A DNA stretch of 64,000 bases, from assembly GCA_964016885.1 (NCBI GenBank), contig OZ024759.1, forward strand, positions 1,067,001-1,131,000. Direction: 5' to 3'. The notes beneath the pieces were generated by a model. It was not told the origin of the DNA. It worked only from the letters and a program-made list of their open reading frames with translations, and ran no database searches. Origin of the DNA: Eledone cirrhosa (taxonomy: Eukaryota > Mollusca > Cephalopoda > Octopoda > Eledonidae). Both the position numbers and the translations under genes were made by a program. This document shows positions 30,544-45,258 of the stretch, one piece after another (position 1 is the stretch's first letter; each line of letters starts with the position of its first letter).

Positions 30544-33500
30544 AACATGACACAGTCTATATTAGTAACAAGACATAGTCTATATTAGTAACATGACATA
30601 GTCTATATTAGTAGCATGACAAAGTCTATATTAGTAACATGACAAAGTCTATATTAGTAACATGACACAGTCTATCTTAGTAACATGACAAAGTCTATAT
30701 TAGTAACATGACACAGTCTATATTAGTAACATGACAAAGTCTATATTAGTAGCATGACAGAGTCTATATTAGTAACATGACACAGTCTATATTAGTAACA
30801 TGACAAAGTCTATATTAGTAACGTGACAAAGTCTATATTAGTAACATGACAAAGTCTATATTAGTAACATGACTAAGTCTATATTAGTAACATGACACAG
30901 TCTATATTAGTAACATGACAGTCTATATTAGTAGCATGACAAAGTCTATATTAGTAACATGACAAAGTCTATATTAGTAACATGACACAGTCTATATTAG
31001 TAACATGACACAGTCTATATTAGTAACATGACAGTCTATATTAGTAACATGACAAAGTCTATATTAGTAACATGGCAAAGTCTATGTTAGTAACATGACA
31101 AAGTCTATATTAGTAACATGACAGTCTATATTAGTAACATGACACATTCTATATTAGTAACATGACAAAGTCTATATTAGTAGCATGACAAAGTCTATAT
31201 TAGTAACATGACAGTCTATATTAGTAACATGCCAAAGTCTATATTAGTAGCATGACAAAGTCTATATTAGTAACATGACACAGTCTATATTAGTAACATG
31301 ACACAGTCTATATTAGTAACATGACACAGTCTATATTAGTAGCATGACAAAGTCTATATTAGTAGCATGACAAAGTCTATATTAGTAACATGACAAAGTC
31401 TATATTAGTAACATGACAAAGTCTATATTAGTAACATGACACAGTGTATATTAGTAATATGACAGTCTATATTAGTAGCATGACAAAGTCTATATTAGTA
31501 ACATGACAAAGTCTATATTAGTAACATGACACAGTCTATATTAGTAACATGACACAGTCTATATTAGTAACATGACAAAGTCTATATTAGTAACATGACA
31601 CAGTCTATATTAGTAACATGACAAAGTCTATATTAGTAACATGACAAAGTCTATATTAGTAACATGACAGTCTATATTAGTAACATGACAAAGTCTATAT
31701 TAGTAACATGACAAAGTCTCTATTAGTAACATGACAAAGCCTATATTAGTAACATGACAGTCTATATTAGTAACATGACAAAGTCTCTATTAGTAACATG
31801 ACAAAGTCTATATTAGTAACATGACAGTCTATATTAGTAACATGACAACGTCTATATTAGTAACATGACAGTCTATATTGTAACATGACACAGTCTATAT
31901 TAGTAACATGACACAGTCTATATTAGTAACATGACAGTCTATATTAGTAACATGACAAAGTCTATATTAGTAACATGACAAAGTCTATATTAGTAACATG
32001 ACAAAGTCTATATTAGTAACATGACAAAGTCTATATTAGTAGCATGACACAGTCTATATTAGTAACATGACAAAGTCTATATTAGTAACATGACAAAGTC
32101 TATATTAGTAACATGACACAGTCTATATTAGTAACATGACACAGTCTATATTAGTAACATGACAAAGTCTATATTAGTAGCATGACAAAGTCTATATTAG
32201 TAACATGACACAGTCTATATTAGTAACATGACAAAGTCTATATTAGTAGCATGACAAAGTCTATATTAGTAACATGACAAAGTCTATATTAGTAACATGA
32301 CACTGTCTATATTAGTAACATGACAGTCTATATTAGTAAAATGACAGTCCATATTAGTAGCATGACAAAGTCTATATTAGTAACATGACAAAGTCTATAT
32401 TAGTAACATGACACAGTCTATATTAGTAACATGACACAGTCTATATTAGTAACATCACACAGTCTATATTAGTAACATGACAAAGTCTATATTAGTAACA
32501 TGGCAAAGTCTATATTAGTAACATGACAAAGTCTATATTAGTAACATGACAAGGCCTATATTAGTAATATGACACAGTCTATATTAGTAACATGACAAAG
32601 TCTATATTAGTAACATGACAGTCTATATTAGTAACATGACAAAGTCTATATTAGTAACATGACAAAGTCTATATTAGTAACATAACAGTCTATATTAGTA
32701 ACATGACAAGTCTATATTAGTAACATGACAAAGTCTATATTAGTAACATGACACAGTCTATATTAGTAACATGACAAAGACTCTATTAGTAACATGACAA
32801 AGTCTATATTAGTAACATGACAGTCTATATTAGTAACATGACAAAATCTATATTAGTTACATGACAGTCTATATTAGTAACATGACAAAGTCTATATTAG
32901 TAACATGACAGTCTATATTGTACCATGACACAGTCTATATTAGTAACATGACATAGTCTATATTAGTAACATGACAAAGTCTATATTAGTAACATGACAG
33001 TCTATATTGTAACATGACACAGTCTATATTAGTAACATGACACAGTCTATATTAGTAACATGACAGTCTATATTAGTAACATGACAAAGTCTATATTAGT
33101 AACATGACAGTCTATATTGTAATATGACACAGTCTATATTAGTAACATGACACAGTCTATATTAGTAACATGACAGTCTATATTAGTAACATGACAAAGT
33201 CTATATTAGTAACATGACACAGTCTATATTAGTAACATGACACAGTCTATATTAGTAACATCACACAGTCTATATTAGTAACATGACAAAGTCTATATTA
33301 GTAACATGGCAAAGTCTATATTAGTAACATGACAAAGTCTATATTAGTAACATGACAAGGCCTATATTAGTAATATGACACAGTCTATATTAGTAACATG
33401 ACAAAGTCTATATTAGTAACATGACAGTCTATATTAGTAACATGACAAAGTCTATATTAGTAACATGACAAAGTCTATATTAGTAACATGACAGTCTATA

Positions 33501-36500
33501 TTAGTAACATGACAAAGTCTATATTAGTAACATGAGAAAGTCTATATTAGTAACATGACACAGTCTATATTAGAAACATGACAAAGTCTATATTAGTAAC
33601 ATGACACAGTCTATATTAGTAACATGACACAGTCTATATTAGTAACATGACAAAGTCTATATTAGTAACATGACGGTCTATATTAGTAACATGACAGTCT
33701 ATATTAGTAGCATGACAAAGTCTATATTAGTAACATGACACAGTCTATATTAGTAACATGACACAGTCTATATTAGTAACATGACAAAGTCTATATTAGT
33801 AGCATGACAAGTCTATATTAGTAACATGACACAGTCTATATTAGTAACATGACAAAGTCTATATTAGTAGCATGACAAAGTCTATATTAGTAACATGACA
33901 AAGTCTATATTAGTAACATGACACAGTCTATATTAGTAACATGACAGTCTATATTAGTAACATGACAGTCCATATTAGTAGCATGACAAAGTCTATATTA
34001 GTAACATGACAAAGTCTATATTAGTAACATGACACAGTCTATATTAGTAACATGACACAGTCTATATTAGTAACATCATAAAGTCTATATTAGTAACATG
34101 ACAAAGTCTATATTAGTAACATGGCAAAGTCTATATTCGTAACATGACAAAGTCTATATTAGTAACATGACAAGGCCTATATTAGTAACATGACACAGTC
34201 TATATTAGTAACATGACAAAGTCTATATTAGTAACATGACAGTCTATATTAGTAACATGACAAAGTCTATATTAGTAACATGACAAAGTCTATATTAGTA
34301 ACATGACAGTCTATATTAGTAACATGACAAAGTCTATATTAGTAACATGACACAGTCTATATTAGTAACATGACACAGTCTATATTAGTAACATGACACA
34401 GTTTATATTAGTAACATGACAAAGTCTATATTAGTAACATGACAAAGTCTATATTAGTAACATGGCAGTCTATATTAGTTACATGACAAAGTCTATATTA
34501 GTAACATGACACAGTCTATATTAGTAACATGACAAAGACTCTATTAGTAACATGACAAAGTCTATATTAGTAACATGACAGTCTATATTAGTAACATGAC
34601 AAAATCTATATTAGTAACATGACAGTCTATATTAGTAACATGACAAAGTCTATATTAGTAACATGACAGTCTATATTGTACCATGACACAGTCTATATTA
34701 GTAACATGACATAGTCTATATTAGTAACATGACAAAGTCTATATTAGTAACATGACAGTCTTTATTGTAACATGACACAGTCTATATTAGTAACATGACA
34801 CAGTCTATATTAGTAACATGACAGTCTATATTAGTAACATGACAAAGTCTATATTAGTAACATGACAAAGTCTATATTAGTAACATGACAAAGTCTATAT
34901 TAGTAGCATGACACAGTCTATATTAGTAACATGACAAAGTCTATATTAGTAACATGACACAGTCTATATTAGTAACATGACAAAGTCTATATTAGTAACA
35001 TGACACAGTCTATATTAGTAACATGACATAGTCTATATTAGTAACATGACAAAGTCTATATTAGTAGCATGACACAGTCTAAATTAGTAACATGACACAG
35101 TCTATATTAGTAACATGACAGTCTATATTAGTAACATGACACAGTCTATATTAGTAACATGACAAAGTCTATATTAGTAGTATGACAAAGTCTATATTAG
35201 TAACATGACAGTCTATATTAGTAACATGACAAAGTCTATATTAGTAGCATGACAAAGTCTATATTAGTAGCATGACACAGTCTATATTAGTAACATGACA
35301 CAGTCTATATTAGTAACATGACACAGTCTATATTAGTAACATGACAAAGTCTATATTAGTAGCATGACAAAGTCTATATTAGTAACATGACAAAGTCTAT
35401 ATTAGTAACATGACACAGTCTATATTAGTAACATGACAAAGTCTATATTAGTAACATGACAAAGTCTATATTAGTAACATGACAGTCTATATTAGTAACA
35501 TGACAAAGTCTATATTAGTAACATGACAAAGTCTCTATTAGTAACATGACAAAGTCTATATTAGTAACATGACAGTCTATATTAGTAACATGACAAAGTC
35601 TCTATTAGTAACATGACAAAGTCTATATTAGTAACATGACAGTCTATATTAGTAACATGACAAAGTCTATATTAGTAACATGACAGTCTATATTGTAACA
35701 TGACACAGTCTATATTAGTAACATGACACAGTTTATATTAGTAACATGACATAGTCTATATTAGTAACATGACAAAGTCTATATTAGTAACATGACAGTC
35801 TATATTGTAATATGACACAGTCTATATTAGTAACATGACACAGTCTATATTAGTAACATGACAGTCTATATTAGTAACATGACAAAGTCTATATTAGTAA
35901 CATGACAAAGTCTATATTAGTAACATGACAAAGTCTATATTAGTAACATGACAAAGTCTATATTAGTAGCATGACACAGTCTATATTAGTAACATGACAA
36001 AGTCTATATTAGTAACATGACAAAGTCTATATTAGTTACATGACACAGTCTATATTAGTAACATGACACAGTCTATATTAGTAACATGACAAAGTCTATA
36101 TTAGTAGCATGACAAAGTCTATATTAGTAACATGACACAGTCTATATTAGTAACATGACAAAGTCTATATTAGTAGCATGACAAAGTCTATATTAGTAAC
36201 ATGACAAAGTCTATATTAGTAACATGACAAGGCCTATATTAGTAATATGACACAGTCTATATTAGTAACATGACAAAGTCTATATTAGTAACATGACAGT
36301 CTATATTAGTAACATGACAAAGTCTATATTAGTAACATGACAAAGTCTATATTAGTAACATGACAGTCTATATTAGTAACATGACACAGTCTATATTAGT
36401 AACATGACAAAGTCTATATTAGTAACATGACACAGTCTATATTAGTAACATGACACAGTCTATATTAGTAACATGACACAGTTTATATTAGTAACATGAC

Positions 36501-39500
36501 AAAGTCTATATTAGTAACATGACAAAGTCTATATTAGTAACATGGCAGTCTATATTAGTAACATGACAAAGTCTATATTAGTAACATGACACAGTCTATA
36601 TTAGTAACATGACAAAGACTCTATTAGTAACATGACAAAGTCTATATTAGTAACATGACAGTCTATATTAGTAACATGACAAAATCTATATTAGTAACAT
36701 GACAGTCTATATTAGTAACATGACAAAGTCTATATTAGTAACATGACAGTCTATATTGTACCATGACACAGTCTATATTAGTAACATGACAAAGTCTATA
36801 TTAGTAACATGACAGTCTATATTGTAACATGACACAGTCTATATTAGTAACATGACACAGTCTATATTAGTAACATGACAGTCTATATTAGTAACATGAC
36901 ACAGTCTATATTAGTAACATGACACAGTCTATATTAGTAACATGACAGTCTATATTAGTAGCATGGCAATGTCTATATTAGTAACATGACACAGTCTATA
37001 TTAGTAACAAGACATAGTCTATATTAGTAACATGACATAGTCTATATTAGTAGCATGACAAAGTCTATATTAGTAACATGACAAAGTCTATATTAGTAAC
37101 ATGACACAGTCTATATTAGTAACATGACACAGTCTATATTAGTAACATGACAAAGTCTATATTAGTAGCATGACAGAGTCTATATTAGTAACATGACACA
37201 GTCTATATTAGTAACATGACAAAGTCTATATTAGTAACGTGACAAAGTCTATATTAGTAACATGACAAAGTCTATATTAGTAACATGACTAAGTCTATAT
37301 TAGTAACATGACACAGTCTATATTAGTAACATGACAGTCTATATTAGTAGCATGACAAAGTCTATATTAGTAACATGACAAAGTCTATATTAGTAACATG
37401 ACACAGTCTATATTAGTAACATGACACAGTCTATATTAGTAACATGACAGTCTATATTAGTAACATGACAAAGTCTATATTAGTAACATGGCAAAGTCTA
37501 TGTTAGTAACATGACAAAGTCTATATTAGTAACATGACAGTCTATATTAGTAACATGACACATTCTATATTAGTAACATGACAAAGTCTATATTAGTAGC
37601 ATGACAAAGTCTATATTAGTAACATGACAGTCTATATTAGTAACATGCCAAAGTCTATATTAGTAGCATGACAAAGTCTATATTAGTAACATGACACAGT
37701 CTATATTAGTAACATGACACAGTCTATATTAGTAACATGACACAGTCTATATTAGTAGCATGACAAAGTCTATATTAGTAGCATGACAAAGTCTATATTA
37801 GTAACATGACAAAGTCTATATTAGTAACATGACAAAGTCTATATTAGTAACATGACACAGTGTATATTAGTAATATGACAGTCTATATTAGTAGCATGAC
37901 AAAGTCTATATTAGTAACATGACAAAGTCTATATTAGTAACATGACACAGTCTATATTAGTAACATGACACAGTCTATATTAGTAACATGACAAAGTCTA
38001 TATTAGTAACATGACACAGTCTATATTAGTAACATGACAAAGTCTATATTAGTAACATGACAAAGTCTATATTAGTAACATGACAGTCTATATTAGTAAC
38101 ATGACAAAGTCTATATTAGTAACATGACAAAGTCTCTATTAGTAACATGACAAAGCCTATATTAGTAACATGACAGTCTATATTAGTAACATGACAAAGT
38201 CTCTATTAGTAACATGACAAAGTCTATATTAGTAACATGACAGTCTATATTAGTAACATGACAACGTCTATATTAGTAACATGACAGTCTATATTGTAAC
38301 ATGACACAGTCTATATTAGTAACATGACACAGTCTATATTAGTAACATGACAGTCTATATTAGTAACATGACAAAGTCTATATTAGTAACATGACAAAGT
38401 CTATATTAGTAACATGACAAAGTCTATATTAGTAACATGACAAAGTCTATATTAGTAGCATGACACAGTCTATATTAGTAACATGACAAAGTCTATATTA
38501 GTAACATGACAAAGTCTATATTAGTAACATGACACAGTCTATATTAGTAACATGACACAGTCTATATTAGTAACATGACAAAGTCTATATTAGTAGCATG
38601 ACAAAGTCTATATTAGTAACATGACACAGTCTATATTAGTAACATGACAAAGTCTATATTAGTAGCATGACAAAGTCTATATTAGTAACATGACAAAGTC
38701 TATATTAGTAACATGACACAGTCTATATTAGTAACATGACAGTCTATATTAGTAAAATGACAGTCCATATTAGTAGCATGACAAAGTCTATATTAGTAAC
38801 ATGACAAAGTCTATATTAGTAACATGACACAGTCTATATTAGTAACATGACACAGTCTATATTAGTAACATCACACAGTCTATATTAGTAACATGACAAA
38901 GTCTATATTAGTAACATGGCAAAGTCTATATTAGTAACATGACAAAGTCTATATTAGTAACATGACAAGGCCTATATTAGTAATATGACACAGTCTATAT
39001 TAGTAACATGACAAAGTCTATATTAGTAACATGACAGTCTATATTAGTAACATGACAAAGTCTATATTAGTAACATGACAAAGTCTATATTAGTAACATA
39101 ACAGTCTATATTAGTAACATGACACAGTCTATATTAGTAACATGACAAAGTCTATATTAGTAACATGACACAGTCTATATTAGTAACATGACAAAGACTC
39201 TATTAGTAACATGACAAAGTCTATATTAGTAACATGACAGTCTATATTAGTAACATGACAAAATCTATATTAGTTACATGACAGTCTATATTAGTAACAT
39301 GACAAAGTCTATATTAGTAACATGACAGTCTATATTGTACCATGACACAGTCTATATTAGTAACATGACATAGTCTATATTAGTAACATGACAAAGTCTA
39401 TATTAGTAACATGACAGTCTATATTGTAACATGACACAGTCTATATTAGTAACATGACACAGTCTATATTAGTAACATGACAGTCTATATTAGTAACATG

Positions 39501-39604
39501 ACAAAGTCTATATTAGTAACATGACAGTCTATATTGTAATATGACACAGTCTATATTAGTAACATGACACAGTCTATATTAGTAACATGACAGTCTATAT
39601 TAGT
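26680..39604 (+). repeat. 6.4-6.5-kb tandem duplication
   Basis: Copy 1 is 26680-33187 (6,508 bp) and copy 2 33188-39604 (6,417 bp). Shared markers: CATCACAC (26751, 33259), GAGAAAG (27026, 33534), GACAAGTC (27390, 33806), CATCATAAAG (27658, 34074), ATTGTACC (28236/34675, 30316/36755, 32917/39334), CTAAATTAG (28641, 35080), CATGGCAATG (30523, 36962), CAGTGTATATT (31442, 37858). Indels account for the length difference: copy 2 lacks 92 bp (four monomers) near 33.66 kb, copy 1 lacks 23 bp near 27.7 kb, copy 2 lacks 23 bp near 37.1 kb, and a 22-bp monomer at 32,705 in copy 1 is 23 bp in copy 2. Its first half overlaps copy B of the 4.5-kb repeat, so the two events are nested. Confidence 0.85.
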
Positions 39605-40732
39605 AACATGACAAAGTCTATATTAGTAACATGACAAAGTCTATATTAGTAACATGACAAAGTCTATATTAGTAACATGACAAAGTCTATATTAGTAGCA
39701 TGACACAGTCTATATTAGTAACATGACAAAGTCTATATTAGTAACATGACAAAGTCTATATTAGTAACATGACACAGTCTATATTAGTAACATGACACAG
39801 TCTATATTAGTAACATGACAAAGTCTATATTAGTAGCATGACAAAGTCTATATTAGTAACATGACACAGTCTATATTAGTAACATGACAAAGTCTATATT
39901 AGTAGCATGACAAAGTCTATATTAGTAACATGACACAGTCTATATTAGTAACATGACAAAGTCTATATTAGTAGCATGACAAAGTCTATATTAGTAACAT
40001 GACAAAGTCTATATTAGTAACATGACACAGTCTATATTAGTAACATGACAGTCTATATTAGTAAAATGACAGTCCATATTAGTAGCATGACAAAGTCTAT
40101 ATTAGTAACATGACAAAGTCTATATTAGTAACATGACACAGTCTATATTAGTAACATGACACAGTCTATATTAGTAACATCACACAGTCTATATTAGTAA
40201 CATGACAAAGTCTATATTAGTAACATGGCAAAGTCTATATTAGTAACATGACAAAGTCTATATTAGTAACATGACAGTCTATATTAGTAACATGACAAAG
40301 TCTATATTAGTAACATGACAAAGTCTATATTAGTAACATGACAGTCTATATTAGTAACATGACACAGTCTATATTAGTAACATGACAAAGTCTATATTAG
40401 TAACATGACACAGTCTATATTAGTAACATGACACAGTCTATATTAGTAACATGACACAGTTTATATTAGTAACATGACAAAGTCTATATTAGTAACATGA
40501 CAAAGTCTATATTAGTAACATGGCAGTCTATATTAGTAACATGACAAAGTCTATATTAGTAACATGACACAGTGTATATTAGTAACATGACAAAGACTCT
40601 ATTAGTAACATGACAAAGTCTATATTAGTAACATGACAGTCTATATTAGTAACATGACAAAATCTATATTAGTAACATGACAGTCTATATTAGTAACATG
40701 ACAAAGTCTATATTAGTAACATGACAGTCTAT
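39334..40732 (+). repeat. Module M2, copy 1 (1,399 bp)
   Basis: The module starts at the ATTGTACC anchor entered through AGTTACATG. It contains an ATTGTAACATG monomer and an ATTGTAATATG monomer early on, CATCACAC 844 bp in (40178), the CATGGCAG monomer (40519) and an AGTGTATATT monomer before the next anchor. CATCACAC at 38869, 465 bp upstream of the module, shows that M1's right end and M2 share a common ancestral string at 1,309-bp spacing. Confidence 0.8.
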
Positions 40733-43700
40733 ATTGTACCATGACACAGTCTATATTAGTAACATGACATAGTCTATATTAGTAACATGACAAAGTCTAT
40801 ATTAGTAACATGACAGCCTATATTGTAACATGACACAGTCTATATTAGTAACATGACACAGTCTATATTAGTAACATGACAGTCTATATTAGTAACATGA
40901 CACAGTCTATATTAGTAACATGACACAGTCTATATTAGTAACATGACAGTCTATATTAGTAGCATGGCAATGTCTATATTAGTAACATGACACAGTCTAT
41001 ATTAGTAACAAGACATAGTCTATATTAGTAACATGACATAGTCTATATTAGTAGCATGACAAAGTCTATATTAGTAACATGACAAAGTCTATATTAGTAA
41101 CATGACACAGTCTATCTTAGTAACATGACAAAGTCTATATTAGTAACATGACACAGTCTATATTAGTAACATGACAAAGTCTATATTAGTAGCATGACAA
41201 AGTCTATATTAGTAACATGACACAGTCTATATTAGTAACATGACACAGTCTATATTAGTAACATGACAAAGTCTATATTAGTAACGTGACAAAGTCTATA
41301 TTAGTAACATGACAAAGTCTATATTAGTAACATGACACAGTCTATATTAGTAACATGACACAGTCTATATTAGTAACATGACAGTCTATATTAGTAACAT
41401 GACACAGTCTATATTAGTAACATGACACAGTCTATATTAGTAACATGACAGTCTATATTAGTAGCATGGCAATGTCTATATTAGTAACATGACACAGTCT
41501 ATATTAGTAACAAGACATAGTCTATATTAGTAACATGACATAGTCTATATTAGTAGCATGACAAAGTCTATATTAGTAACATGACAAAGTCTATATTAGT
41601 AACATGACACAGTCTATCTTAGTAACATGACAAAGTCTATATTAGTAACATGACACAGTCTATATTAGTAACATGACAAAGTCTATATTAGTAGCATGAC
41701 AGAGTCTATATTAGTAACATGACACAGTCTATATTAGTAACATGACAAAGTCTATATTAGTAACGTGACAAAGTCTATATTAGTAACATGACAAAGTCTA
41801 TATTAGTAACATGACTAAGTCTATATTAGTAACATGACACAGTCTATATTAGTAACATGACAGTCTATATTAGTAGCATGACAAAGTCTATATTAGTAAC
41901 ATGACAAAGTCTATATTAGTAACATGACACAGTCTATATTAGTAACATGACACAGTCTATATTAGTAACATGACAGTCTATATTAGTAACATGACAAAGT
42001 CTATATTAGTAACATGGCAAAGTCTATGTTAGTAACATGACAAAGTCTATATTAGTAACATGACAGTCTATATTAGTAACATGACACATTCTATATTAGT
42101 AACATGACAAAGTCTATATTAGTAGCATGACAAAGTCTATATTAGTAACATGACAGTCTATATTAGTAACATGCCAAAGTCTATATTAGTAGCATGACAA
42201 AGTCTATATTAGTAACATGACACAGTCTATATTAGTAACATGACACAGTCTATATTAGTAACATGACACAGTCTATATTAGTAGCATGACAAAGTCTATA
42301 TTAGTAGCATGACAAAGTCTATATTAGTAACATGACAAAGTCTATATTAGTAACATGACAAAGTCTATATTAGTAACATGACACAGTGTATATTAGTAAT
42401 ATGACAGTCTATATTAGTAGCATGACAAAGTCTATATTAGTAACATGACAAAGTCTATATTAGTAACATGACACAGTCTATATTAGTAACATGACACAGT
42501 CTATATTAGTAACATGACAAAGTCTATATTAGTAACATGACACAGTCTATATTAGTAACATGACAAAGTCTATATTAGTAACATGACAAAGTCTATATTA
42601 GTAACATGACAGTCTATATTAGTAACATGACAAAGTCTATATTAGTAACATGACAAAGTCTCTATTAGTAACATGACAAAGCCTATATTAGTAACATGAC
42701 AGTCTATATTAGTAACATGACAAAGTCTCTATTAGTAACATGACAAAGTCTATATTAGTAACATGACAGTCTATATTAGTAACATGACAACGTCTATATT
42801 AGTAACATGACAGTCTATATTGTAACATGACACAGTCTATATTAGTAACATGACACAGTCTATATTAGTAACATGACAGTCTATATTAGTAACATGACAA
42901 AGTCTATATTAGTAACATGACAAAGTCTATATTAGTAACATGACAAAGTCTATATTAGTAACATGACAAAGTCTATATTAGTAGCATGACACAGTCTATA
43001 TTAGTAACATGACAAAGTCTATATTAGTAACATGACAAAGTCTATATTAGTAACATGACACAGTCTATATTAGTAACATGACACAGTCTATATTAGTAAC
43101 ATGACAAAGTCTATATTAGTAGCATGACAAAGTCTATATTAGTAACATGACACAGTCTATATTAGTAACATGACAAAGTCTATATTAGTAGCATGACAAA
43201 GTCTATATTAGTAACATGACAAAGTCTATATTAGTAACATGACACAGTCTATATTAGTAACATGACAGTCTATATTAGTAAAATGACAGTCCATATTAGT
43301 AGCATGACAAAGTCTATATTAGTAACATGACAAAGTCTATATTAGTAACATGACACAGTCTATATTAGTAACATGACACAGTCTATATTAGTAACATCAC
43401 ACAGTCTATATTAGTAACATGACAAAGTCTATATTAGTAACATGGCAAAGTCTATATTAGTAACATGACAAAGTCTATATTAGTAACATGACAAGGCCTA
43501 TATTAGTAATATGACACAGTCTATATTAGTAACATGACAAAGTCTATATTAGTAACATGACAGTCTATATTAGTAACATGACAAAGTCTATATTAGTAAC
43601 ATGACAAAGTCTATATTAGTAACATAACAGTCTATATTAGTAACATGACACAGTCTATATTAGTAACATGACAAAGTCTATATTAGTAACATGACACAGT

Positions 43701-43859
43701 CTATATTAGTAACATGACAAAGACTCTATTAGTAACATGACAAAGTCTATATTAGTAACATGACAGTCTATATTAGTAACATGACAAAATCTATATTAGT
43801 TACATGACAGTCTATATTAGTAACATGACAAAGTCTATATTAGTAACATGACAGTCTAT
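40733..43859 (+). repeat. Module M1, copy 1, enlarged to 3,127 bp
   Basis: The 411 bp over the standard 2,716 can be accounted for. A 502-bp tandem doubling near 40.8-41.8 kb is gained. One 21-bp monomer is gained near 42.7 kb, where an AAGCCTATATT monomer also occurs. A 112-bp string present in other M1 copies near 46.85 kb (ending with an ATTGTAAC monomer) is absent. This M1 is thus the most divergent of the central set and resembles the arrangement at 30.3-32.9 kb. Confidence 0.78.
40827..41830 (+). repeat. 502-bp tandem doubling inside M1
   Basis: Copies are 40827-41328 and 41329-41830. Shared markers at 502 bp: CATGGCAATG (40963, 41465) and CTATCTTAG (41113, 41615). The AACGTGAC marker (41284, 41763) is at 479 bp because copy 1 has one extra ACA monomer. 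Copy 2 carries a GACAGAG centre near 41,699, also found near 30,758 and 37,172. Copy 1 and the M1 copies to its right have GACAAAG there. The two copies therefore derive from different parental variants. Confidence 0.82.
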
Positions 43860-45258
43860 ATTGTACCATGACACAGTCTATATTAGTAACATGACATAGT
43901 CTATATTAGTAACATGACAAAGTCTATATTAGTAACATGACAGTCTATATTGTAACATGACACAGTCTATATTAGTAACATGACACAGTCTATATTAGTA
44001 ACATGACAGTCTATATTAGTAACATGACAAAGTCTATATTAGTAACATGACAGTCTATATTGTAATATGACACAGTCTATATTAGTAACATGACACAGTC
44101 TATATTAGTAACATGACAGTCTATATTAGTAACATGACAAAGTCTATATTAGTAACATGACAAAGTCTATATTAGTAACATGACAAAGTCTATATTAGTA
44201 ACATGACAAAGTCTATATTAGTAGCATGACACAGTCTATATTAGTAACATGACAAAGTCTATATTAGTAACATGACAAAGTCTATATTAGTAACATGACA
44301 CAGTCTATATTAGTAACATGACACAGTCTATATTAGTAACATGACAAAGTCTATATTAGTAGCATGACAAAGTCTATATTAGTAACATGACACAGTCTAT
44401 ATTAGTAACATGACAAAGTCTATATTAGTAGCATGACAAAGTCTATATTAGTAACATGACACAGTCTATATTAGTAACATGACAAAGTCTATATTAGTAG
44501 CATGACAAAGTCTATATTAGTAACATGACAAAGTCTATATTAGTAACATGACACAGTCTATATTAGTAACATGACAGTCTATATTAGTAAAATGACAGTC
44601 CATATTAGTAGCATGACAAAGTCTATATTAGTAACATGACAAAGTCTATATTAGTAACATGACACAGTCTATATTAGTAACATGACACAGTCTATATTAG
44701 TAACATCACACAGTCTATATTAGTAACATGACAAAGTCTATATTAGTAACATGGCAAAGTCTATATTAGTAACATGACAAAGTCTATATTAGTAACATGA
44801 CAGTCTATATTAGTAACATGACAAAGTCTATATTAGTAACATGACAAAGTCTATATTAGTAACATGACAGTCTATATTAGTAACATGACACAGTCTATAT
44901 TAGTAACATGACAAAGTCTATATTAGTAACATGACACAGTCTATATTAGTAACATGACACAGTCTATATTAGTAACATGACACAGTTTATATTAGTAACA
45001 TGACAAAGTCTATATTAGTAACATGACAAAGTCTATATTAGTAACATGGCAGTCTATATTAGTAACATGACAAAGTCTATATTAGTAACATGACACAGTG
45101 TATATTAGTAACATGACAAAGACTCTATTAGTAACATGACAAAGTCTATATTAGTAACATGACAGTCTATATTAGTAACATGACAAAATCTATATTAGTA
45201 ACATGACAGTCTATATTAGTAACATGACAAAGTCTATATTAGTAACATGACAGTCTAT
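43860..45258 (+). repeat. Module M2, copy 2 (1,399 bp)
   Basis: The length and internal marker spacing equal the other M2 copies: anchor at 43860, CATCACAC at 44704 (844 bp), CATGGCAG at 45045. The preceding CATCACAC at 43395 is 465 bp upstream, as for the other M2 copies. Confidence 0.8.
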
